A stretch of DNA of 5,275 bases from Phycisphaeraceae bacterium. GTDB lineage: Bacteria; Planctomycetota; Phycisphaerae; Phycisphaerales; Phycisphaeraceae. Under the pieces are notes generated by a model that saw only the letters and a program-made list of their open reading frames with translations, was not told the DNA's origin and made no database searches. The stretch's first letter is position 1, and each line of letters opens with the position of its first letter. Made by a program: the position numbers and the translations under genes. Below are positions 1 to 4,547 of the stretch, one piece after another. Where the stretch lies: positions 1 through 5,275 of the forward strand of contig JADZCW010000231.1 in NCBI GenBank assembly GCA_020851395.1, written 5' to 3'.

Positions 1-1265
1 CCCCAGGTCTTGGAGGTGTACCAGTGCACGCCGGGGTCGGTCAGGTAGATCTCGCCGTCGCGGACGAACATGAAGCTGCCGACGTCGTTGTCGTTGTGGG
101 GCATGTCGTTGTGGCCGGCGATGGCGGTCACCACGGTGGCGACCTTGCTCTCGGTCGCACGCATCGTCACCAGACCCAGGTCGGGCAGGAGGTAGTCGGT
201 GCGGTCGAAGCCGGGCAAGGCTTTCTGGCCGCGCCACAGGGCCAGGCCGCGCCAGTCGCTGACCTTGACGGTGCGGTCGGGGTTGGTCGGGCCCATCCAG
301 TAGGCCTGGGGCAGGTCGATGAAGTGGTTGATCTTGAGCGAGATCTTGGGCTCGTACCAGCGGTCGACCGCGCCGCCGAACATGGCCGGGTGCGGGCCGT
401 GGGTGTGAAGGGCCGGGCCGGCACGGCAGATGGTCTGGACCTTGGGATCATCGACCAGGTTCAGCTTGCCCCCGGTGCGGTGGTGCAGGCACAGAGCGGC
501 GTCGAGGAAGCACTCGGCGAAGCCCTCCTCCCAGTGGCTGGCCCCTTCGAGGCACCCGCCGTCAGATGTGTATCCGTTGAAGGCGTATTGCAGGTTGACG
601 AGCAACGGGTGCAAGTAGCCGGCCAACACGTAGGCGTCCTCGATCAGGTTCAGGGCGATGACCACGAGGCTGCCGTTGCACATCAGGTTGCCCAGGCCCT
701 CCTCGGTCTGCCAACGCGGTGGGCGCATGGGGTCGGCCGCGGCCAGCAGCACCCGCTGCATCAGCGTCGCGCGCAGTCGATCCTTCACTTCCTGTTCCAG
801 TTGGTCCTTGAGGACGACCAGGATGTCCGCCAGCACGTCGCCGCGCCAGGTCACGAACATGTCCACCGGGTTGATCGATCGCTCGTGCGGGGCCTGCGTC
901 CACGTCCAGGTGTCGCAGTGGGCCCAGATCTGGTCCTGAAGATCGTCGAGGTCCGCGGCCGGGTGCCCCAGCCACACCCCCAGAGCCGTGGTCCACATCC
1001 TGGCGTTCTCAGCCCGGAAGCGCACGCCGATGCCGAACGACTCGCCGGTCCGTCGGTGCGTGCGATAGAACGATCGCTTGAGCACGCGCAGCTCGGCCGG
1101 GCGGGCCAGTGCTCGTCCGAGCTCGTCCCACAGGCCATACTTCTTGGCGTAGCGGCGGGCCCGGGCCTTGAGGCCCGGATCATCGAGGCCCGGCCAGGCG
1201 GGCTTGTCCATGTGGGGTTTGAGCATCTGCTCGAGCTGCACCACGGTCGGCAGGTCGGTCCGCAT
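1..1265 (-). CDS. Heparinase II/III-like protein (polysaccharide lyase-type), C-terminus cut by window edge
   Basis: The frame stays open for 421 codons from ATG 1265 to the window edge. Residues 1-180 are helix-rich. They include DTWTWTQAPH at 118-127 and VDMF at 134-137, like the alpha/alpha toroid of heparinase II/III-type lyases. LGNLMCNGS (191-199) matches the usual NWNxVCNGG block. DGGCLEGASHW (235-245) matches the DGGxxEGxxYW block. HNDNDVGSF (390-398) matches the conserved HNHNDVGSF block at the start of the beta-sheet C-terminal domain. Family members cleave uronate-containing polysaccharides by beta-elimination; the substrate cannot be told here. No signal peptide is visible, so a cytoplasmic protein acting on imported oligosaccharide is possible. 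The start at 1265 is favoured by AGGAG 9 nt upstream; an in-frame ATG at 1289 lacks a clear ribosome site. The position usually held by Tyr in the YW pair is His244. It lies 126 nt downstream of the hydrolase gene on the same strand with no intrinsic terminator between them, so co-transcription is plausible. Confidence 0.85.
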   Translation of the reverse strand, partial: MRTDLPTVVQLEQMLKPHMDKPAWPGLDDPGLKARARRYAKKYGLWDELGRALARPAELRVLKRSFYRTHRRTGESFGIGVRFRAENARMWTTALGVWLGHPAADLDDLQDQIWAHCDTWTWTQAPHERSINPVDMFVTWRGDVLADILVVLKDQLEQEVKDRLRATLMQRVLLAAADPMRPPRWQTEEGLGNLMCNGSLVVIALNLIEDAYVLAGYLHPLLVNLQYAFNGYTSDGGCLEGASHWEEGFAECFLDAALCLHHRTGGKLNLVDDPKVQTICRAGPALHTHGPHPAMFGGAVDRWYEPKISLKINHFIDLPQAYWMGPTNPDRTVKVSDWRGLALWRGQKALPGFDRTDYLLPDLGLVTMRATESKVATVVTAIAGHNDMPHNDNDVGSFMFVRDGEIYLTDPGVHWYTSKTW

Positions 1266-1391
1266 TGTCGTCGGCTCCTGCGTGGACATGCCCCAGGCCC
1301 GTCGCACCCGTGGCGGGCAGGGGGTGAAGATACCGCGCCTCACCCTGCAAGGCAGCAAGGGTCATGTGTCGATGGGACGTTGATGCTACGG

Positions 1392-2567
1392 TCAGGCCTG
1401 CCGGGGTGATCGGGCCGATCGGCGCAGGGGCAGGAGCATCCACACGCCTAACCAGGCCAGGGCCGACGGCTCGGGGATGAGGGACAGGCCATCGGTGACG
1501 AAGGCGTCGAAGATCAGATTCGCCAGGTAATCCGCACCGGCCGGGGAGTGGTGAAGATTATCACCATAGAGGTAGTTGTTCGCGAGGAAGAAGGCCTTGT
1601 TCCCGGCCGTGGTGCCGAGGTTGAGGAAGCCCACGCCCAGATTGGCCGCGGCCTGTTCCTGCACGCCCCAGATCATCGGCAGGCGCGAGCTGCCCGAGTC
1701 GTAGGTGCCCAGGACCAGCACGTCGGAGTCGGGGCTGGCCTTGAGCAGCCGCTGGATCAGGAAGGGGAAGGCGATCTTGTACTGCGACTCAGTGTAGTGG
1801 TCGTTCTGTCCGAGCGAGACGATGATCAGCTCGGGGCTGAGCATGGAAAGCTGGGCGTCGAAGGTGGGGTCGCGGAAGAGGTAGTTGGAGGTGCCGTAGC
1901 CGCTGTTGGCGGCGCGGTCGACGCGGATGCCGGGGTTGTTGGTGGTGTTCTGCACCCCCAGGAGAGACACGACGCCCGGGCCGGTGACCTCGAAGGTCAG
2001 TTGATGGTCGTCTGCGGTGAAGGTGTGAGACCAGGAGGAGGCGCTGATGGCCTTGCTCTCGGTGTAGGTGTCGATGGTGTCCAGGACGTTGCCGGCCGAG
2101 TCGCGGACGGTGACGATGCCGCCGTTGTTGGCTGTGCCGTAGTGCACGTCGACCTGCTGGTCCCAGGTGTTGATCGTGACGGTGCTGCCGACCTGGTCCG
2201 GACCGAGCCAGATGCCGTTGAGGGCCTTGTAGGGGCTCATGTCGACGTTGGCGCCGCTGCCGATGAAGTGGCCGGTGACTTTGGTGACGCCGGTCAGGCC
2301 GCTGAATTCCTGGTAACCCGCGCCGGCGTCGCCGTAATAGTCTCGTACAAGCGTCTTGAAGCGGGGCAGCCAGCTCGACCAGCCCAGGCCCTCGAAGCAG
2401 AGGCTGTCGCCGATGACCATGATGTCCGCCTGGCCGCCCGAGGCGACGACCTGCTTGGTGTGCGCGAACGTCTGGGCCAGGTTGAGCTGGTCGGCCGCGT
2501 ACACCCGCAGATTCAGGATCGTCAGGGACAGAGCGAAACAAAGGGCGAACCGCCGCGGATTGGTCAT
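1392..2567 (-). CDS. Secreted SGNH/GDSL-type hydrolase with PEP-CTERM anchor
   Basis: This is a complete 391-residue protein. A signal peptide covers about residues 1-25 (NPRR, then a hydrophobic core, ending VYAA). SGNH blocks are visible. Block I is IGDSL at 52-56, with Ser55 the likely nucleophile. A block II-like NSGYG lies at 221-225. Block III is GQND at 253-256. Block V is DNLHHSPAG, with Asp336 and His339 as the DxxH pair. The family hydrolyses ester bonds, often acetyl groups on polysaccharide or peptidoglycan. About 165 residues rich in beta-type sequence lie between blocks I and II, far more than usual, suggesting an inserted beta-sandwich or carbohydrate-binding-like module (inference). 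The C-terminus has IPEP (364-367), a hydrophobic stretch to about 381, then RRSARSPRQ. This is a PEP-CTERM tail, handled by exosortase in organisms that carry one. GGAG 8 nt before ATG 2567 supports the start. The gene lies upstream of the heparinase-like gene on the same strand. Confidence 0.88.
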   Translation of the reverse strand: MTNPRRFALCFALSLTILNLRVYAADQLNLAQTFAHTKQVVASGGQADIMVIGDSLCFEGLGWSSWLPRFKTLVRDYYGDAGAGYQEFSGLTGVTKVTGHFIGSGANVDMSPYKALNGIWLGPDQVGSTVTINTWDQQVDVHYGTANNGGIVTVRDSAGNVLDTIDTYTESKAISASSWSHTFTADDHQLTFEVTGPGVVSLLGVQNTTNNPGIRVDRAANSGYGTSNYLFRDPTFDAQLSMLSPELIIVSLGQNDHYTESQYKIAFPFLIQRLLKASPDSDVLVLGTYDSGSSRLPMIWGVQEQAAANLGVGFLNLGTTAGNKAFFLANNYLYGDNLHHSPAGADYLANLIFDAFVTDGLSLIPEPSALAWLGVWMLLPLRRSARSPRQA

Positions 2568-2699
2568 AACAAGAACTCCATCCGGCTGCCTTTGACCCGG
2601 CTCTTTCGCCCCAACCTAGATGTCCGTGTTCGCGGGAAGTGTAACACCGATCCGGCTCAGACCAGCCCTAAACTGTTCAAACAGGGCATGATCAGCAAG

Positions 2700-2728
2700 T
2701 TTATGAGCGCGGCCCAGCACGGTGACAG
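2700..2728 (-). promoter_or_regulatory. Candidate sigma70-like promoter for the SGNH hydrolase gene
   Basis: On the minus strand a -35-like CTGTCA (2723-2728) and a -10-like CATAAA (2700-2705) are 17 bp apart, each matching 4 of 6 consensus bases. It lies just downstream of the tRNA terminator and would give a leader of about 120 nt. The match is moderate and chance is possible. The leader also holds a small inverted repeat, CTGTT-2 nt-AACAG at 2673-2684, which could be an operator but matches no regulator I recognise. Confidence 0.35.
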
Positions 2729-2747
2729 GCGCGACCGTGAAGATGGG

Positions 2748-2788
2748 TAAAGAAAAACCGTCGGGGGACGGCTGTCCACCGACGGTTT
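2748..2788 (-). terminator. Intrinsic terminator of the tRNA-Gly transcript
   Basis: Read on the minus strand, a perfect 10-bp stem AAACCGTCGG/CCGACGGTTT (2779-2788 with 2755-2764) continues through GGAC/GTCC around a 4-nt loop. It is followed by a T-rich run, the complement of the A-rich 2748-2757. The stem begins 4 nt after the tRNA 3' end. It separates the tRNA transcript from the hydrolase gene downstream on the same strand. Confidence 0.92.
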
Positions 2789-2792
2789 CGAA

Positions 2793-2865
2793 AGCGGGTG
2801 ACCGGATTTGAACCGGCGACAACCACGTTGGCAACGTGGTGCTCTACCAACTGAGCTACACCCGC
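2793..2865 (-). tRNA. tRNA-Gly (anticodon GCC)
   Basis: This is a 73-nt cloverleaf on the minus strand. The acceptor stem is GCGGGTG/CACCCGC with discriminator T. The D arm is GCTC-AGTTGGTA-GAGC. The anticodon arm is CCACG-TTGCCAA-CGTGG, with GCC at positions 34-36. The T arm is GCCGG-TTCAAAT-CCGGT, closed by one G-U pair. The 3' CCA is not encoded (TTC follows), so it must be added after transcription. GCC reads GGC and GGT glycine codons; GGC is abundant in the neighbouring genes. Confidence 0.97.
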
Positions 2866-2887
2866 AGCTTGCCACGCAAGGCCCAGT

Positions 2888-2915
2888 ATTCTACATCCAT
2901 CGGCCACCCTTTCAA
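2888..2915 (-). promoter_or_regulatory. Promoter of tRNA-Gly
   Basis: On the minus strand TTGAAA (-35, 2910-2915) and TAGAAT (-10, 2888-2893) are separated by 16 bp. Each hexamer matches 5 of 6 bases of the sigma70 consensus. The predicted start near 2881 leaves a leader of about 16 nt before the tRNA. The sequence just after the -10 is ACTGGGCC. A G/C-rich discriminator of this kind is typical of stable-RNA promoters under growth-rate or stringent control (inference). Confidence 0.7.
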
Positions 2916-2988
2916 CCGGCTTAACACGTGGGCGCCACCCCCTCTGAGGGGCCGGGAGAGGCCTTTCCACAGCCCTGAGCTGACTGGT

Positions 2989-3017
2989 TTGCCCCGTGCT
3001 GTTGACCCTGTTACCTT
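2989..3017 (+). promoter_or_regulatory. Candidate promoter of the cobalamin-riboswitch operon
   Basis: TTGCCC (2989-2994) and TACCTT (3012-3017) are 17 bp apart. The hexamers are only partial matches (4/6 and 3/6). The predicted transcription start, about 3024, falls where the first helix of the riboswitch begins, which is the main reason to prefer it. An alternative -35, TTGACC at 3002-3007, has no good -10 partner. The 70 bp between this site and the tRNA promoter hold only a small CCCCT/AGGGG hairpin (2939-2951). Confidence 0.4.
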
Positions 3018-3023
3018 CCGACT

Positions 3024-3331
3024 CGTTCGACAGGTGCCTCGATCACCACGATCGAGGTGAAAAGGGAAGTGGGGTCCCCCCCGCCCCCCGGAAGTGGACT
3101 TCGGTGCTAAGCGCCGAGTTCGACGACCAGGGCAAGGGGCAATCCCCCGCGGACGCGCCGCCGTGATGGGTGTTCCGCCTGGCCAAACGCCAGCGGACGA
3201 CCGGCAGGCCAACACCACTGTCCGACCGCTCTTCAAAGGAAGCGCCAGCTTCCAGCGGAAGGATGGGAAGGCATGACCTGCCCCGCCGAGGCCGACTCGG
3301 CACCCTAAGCCGGAAGACCTGCCTGCCGACG
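3024..3331 (+). promoter_or_regulatory. Cobalamin riboswitch aptamer
   Basis: Conserved blocks of the cobalamin riboswitch occur in the right order: GGTGAAAAGGGAA (3056-3068), GCGGACGCGCCGCCGTGA (3149-3166, the P5 hairpin with loop ACGCG), AACACCACTG (3211-3220), GGGAAGGC (3265-3272), and GCCGGAAGACCTGCC (3309-3323). The ends can pair as a closing helix, 3024-3034 with 3322-3331, with one bulge and one mismatch. Further visible helices are CCTCGATC/GATCGAGG (3037-3044/3050-3057), GGTGTT/AACACC (3169-3174/3211-3216), GGAAGC/GCTTCC (3238-3243/3248-3253) and GCCGAG/CTCGGC (3285-3290/3296-3301). Such RNAs bind adenosyl- or other cobalamins and normally switch downstream genes off. The P4 region (3069-3148) is unusually long. 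The downstream target is the PEP-CTERM/DUF4465 gene pair. Exact edges and ligand subclass are not resolved. Confidence 0.93.
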
Positions 3332-3337
3332 CCGTTG

Positions 3338-3360
3338 TGTGTCCTCGCGCCAAGGACACA
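3338..3360 (+). promoter_or_regulatory. Leader hairpin, possible part of the riboswitch expression platform
   Basis: TGTGTCC (3338-3344) pairs perfectly with GGACACA (3354-3360) around a 9-nt loop, 6 nt after the aptamer. Its 3' arm, GGACACAAGG (3354-3363), could instead pair with CCTTGTCC (3453-3460), the 5' arm of the terminator, with a 2-nt bulge. The two pairings exclude each other, so this hairpin may govern terminator formation. This is a hand-drawn model without energy calculation. Confidence 0.45.
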
Positions 3361-3453
3361 AGGCCCCCGGAAGTCACCCTCGGCCAGCTCTGGTTGTCCC
3401 GAGGTGTCGGCGGACGGGCAGCAGGTCGATCTGGAACCCCAGGCCCACCTCGC

Positions 3454-3484
3454 CTTGTCCCCCTCGCGCCAGGACGGGTTTTTT
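3454..3484 (+). terminator. Intrinsic terminator in the riboswitch leader (transcriptional off-switch)
   Basis: CTTGTCC (3454-3460) pairs with GGACGGG (3472-3478) as 7 bp including two G-U pairs. The loop is 11 nt, and six T residues follow (3479-3484). It sits between the aptamer and the first gene, where a cobalamin riboswitch acting on transcription would place its terminator. The stem is short, so its strength is uncertain. Confidence 0.65.
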
Positions 3485-3495
3485 CACCCCGTTGT

Positions 3496-3521
3496 GCCCT
3501 GCGCGATTCAGGGCGAGGAGG
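3496..3521 (+). promoter_or_regulatory. Hairpin plus ribosome binding site deciding the 3527 start
   Basis: GCCCTG (3496-3501) pairs with CAGGGC (3509-3514) directly before GAGGAGG (3515-3521), a strong Shine-Dalgarno sequence 5 nt ahead of ATG 3527. This site and the signal peptide that follows fix the start, and exclude the longer open frame reaching back into the riboswitch. GGAGGCCTCC (3517-3526) is a perfect palindrome abutting the start codon. It lacks room for a hairpin loop. Confidence 0.7.
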
Positions 3522-3526
3522 CCTCC

Positions 3527-4492
3527 ATGCGTCACGTTCCCTGCCTTTTCACGCTCGCGATGGCGGTGCTCTGCACCCAGATGAGCCAGGCCGGCCCCTA
3601 CGCCCCGGCCGCGGGCGTCACCGGCTCGACCGCGATCTACAAGACCGACGTCGGCTTCACCGCCTGGGCCAGCGGCTACCAGGATTACCTTCCGGGGGCG
3701 GCGGTCGACGAGATCTGGAAGACACCGGAGTTGGCGCTCGGCCCGGCGGCCGGTGACTCGTACGACATCGTCTGCCTCGGGGCCGGCGGGCGGATCACCC
3801 TGACCTTCGACAAGCCCATCGCCAATGGCGCGGGGGCCGACTTCGCTGTGTTTGAGAACGCGATCACCGACGGCTTCCTCGAGCTGGCCTACGTCGAGGT
3901 CTCGGCCGACGGAGCGAATTACTTTCGCTTCCCCTCGGCGTCGCTGACGACGGATCCCGTCACGGCCTACGGCACGCTGGACCCGACGAACATCAACGGC
4001 CTGGCGGGCAAATACCGCCAGGGCTACGGCACGCCCTTTGACCTGAGCGTGGTGGGGCTGTCCTCGGCGAACTTCGTCCGCATCCTGGACATCGTCGGCG
4101 ACGGCTCGGCTCTGGACTCGTCGAACCGGCCCATCTATGACCCCTACCCCAACTACGGCTCGGCGGGCTTCGATCTCGACGCGGTGGGCGTGATCCACCA
4201 ACTGCTGGGGGTCCCCGGTGACTTCAGTGGCGACGGCATGGTCAACGTGCAGGACATCAACCCCTTCGTCGCTGCCCTGGCCAACGAGGCTGGATTCTTC
4301 GCGGCGCATCCGAACATCAATCTGGCCTCGGTGGACCTCAACGCCGACGGCCACATCAACGTGCAGGACATCAACCCCTTCGTCGACAAGCTCGCCGGCG
4401 CGGGCGTTGCGGGGGCCAGCCTCGTGATCCCCGAGCCGGCTGTCGCGCTGCCGGTAATGCTGCTCGCGATCGCGTTCGCGCGCCGCCGCTGA
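3527..4492 (+). CDS. Cobalamin-riboswitch-controlled surface protein with dockerin-like repeats and PEP-CTERM tail
   Basis: The protein has 321 residues. A signal peptide covers about 1-22 (ends MSQA). Residues 30-227 form one domain with GGRITLTFDKPI (87-98), DFAVFENAITDGFLELAYVE (105-124), VSADGANYFRF (125-135), NFVRILDI (182-189) and GFDLDAVGVI (214-223). I recognise this pattern from bacterial 'cell surface protein' entries without an assigned reaction. Two dockerin type I-like calcium loops follow: D232-x-S234-x-D236...N240-x-x-D243 and D270-x-N272-x-D274...N278-x-x-D281. The C-terminus has IPEP (301-304), a hydrophobic stretch and ARRR, a PEP-CTERM signal for exosortase-dependent surface sorting. 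Dockerin loops may mediate protein-protein contacts or simply bind calcium; no cohesin is seen here. It is first in an operon under the cobalamin riboswitch, with the DUF4465-type gene 55 nt downstream. A cobamide-related surface role is inferred from context only. Confidence 0.9.
   Translation: MRHVPCLFTLAMAVLCTQMSQAGPYAPAAGVTGSTAIYKTDVGFTAWASGYQDYLPGAAVDEIWKTPELALGPAAGDSYDIVCLGAGGRITLTFDKPIANGAGADFAVFENAITDGFLELAYVEVSADGANYFRFPSASLTTDPVTAYGTLDPTNINGLAGKYRQGYGTPFDLSVVGLSSANFVRILDIVGDGSALDSSNRPIYDPYPNYGSAGFDLDAVGVIHQLLGVPGDFSGDGMVNVQDINPFVAALANEAGFFAAHPNINLASVDLNADGHINVQDINPFVDKLAGAGVAGASLVIPEPAVALPVMLLAIAFARRR
4242..4385 (+). repeat. Two identical 30-bp copies within the dockerin-like repeats
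   Basis: A 30-bp sequence at 4242-4271 recurs without a mismatch at 4356-4385, 114 bp (38 codons) away. It encodes the NVQDINPFV core of each dockerin-like loop. Flanking codons differ. Identity at synonymous positions over this stretch points to recent duplication or gene conversion, although strong codon preference could contribute. Confidence 0.9.
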
Positions 4493-4496
4493 CTCG

Positions 4497-4528
4497 CCCC
4501 CCCCACTTCCCCCCTACTCACCCCCAAA
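4497..4528 (+). other. G-free C-rich intercistronic tract, rut-like
   Basis: These 32 nt in the spacer between the two surface-protein genes contain no G, and 22 of them are C. Unstructured C-rich, G-poor RNA is what Rho factor binds, so the tract could allow Rho-dependent polarity between the genes. A neutral homopolymer-rich spacer is equally possible. No hairpin with a T run is present, so the genes are probably co-transcribed. Confidence 0.35.
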
Positions 4529-4533
4529 GTTCC

Positions 4534-4538
4534 AGGAG
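4534..4538 (+). promoter_or_regulatory. Ribosome binding site selecting the GTG start at 4548
   Basis: AGGAG lies 9 nt before GTG 4548. The codons that follow form a signal peptide and then the family domain. No in-frame ATG precedes the signal peptide, so this site decides the non-ATG start. Confidence 0.8.
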
Positions 4539-4547
4539 TAAAGATCC

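Noticed and set aside
1321..1391. Stem-loop ACCC/TGC...GCA/GGGT after the hydrolase stop codon as a terminator
   Set aside because: The stem is short and bulged and no T run follows, so it does not qualify as an intrinsic terminator.
24..1409. Long plus-strand open frame of 461 codons opposite the heparinase-like gene
   Set aside because: Its translation is a V/G/H/R/Q-rich string without domain features, as expected from the complement of a GC-rich gene. The minus strand carries recognisable family motifs throughout.
2673..2684. CTGTT...AACAG inverted repeat as a LexA (SOS) box
   Set aside because: The half-site spacing is too short for the known CTGT-N8-ACAG type box and the adjacent gene has no SOS connection.
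2616..2740. Protein-like minus-strand reading frame ending in LSRIGVTLPANTDI downstream of the tRNA terminator
   Set aside because: The frame extends back through the terminator and tRNA and has no usable ribosome site or start after them. At most a decayed gene end; I cannot assign it to a family.
1548..2750. Long plus-strand open frame of 400 codons opposite the SGNH hydrolase gene
   Set aside because: Low-complexity V/G/D/A composition, no family signature, and it runs over the hydrolase promoter region. The minus-strand gene has signal peptide, catalytic blocks and sorting tail.
3170..3526. N-terminal extension of the surface-protein frame back to ATG 3170
   Set aside because: It would translate the riboswitch core and the terminator. 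The strong ribosome site and signal peptide place the start at 3527.
3374..4354. Minus-strand 326-codon open frame opposite the surface protein
   Set aside because: Antisense shadow of a gene with clear signal peptide, repeats and sorting tail; composition is R/V/G-rich with no domain.
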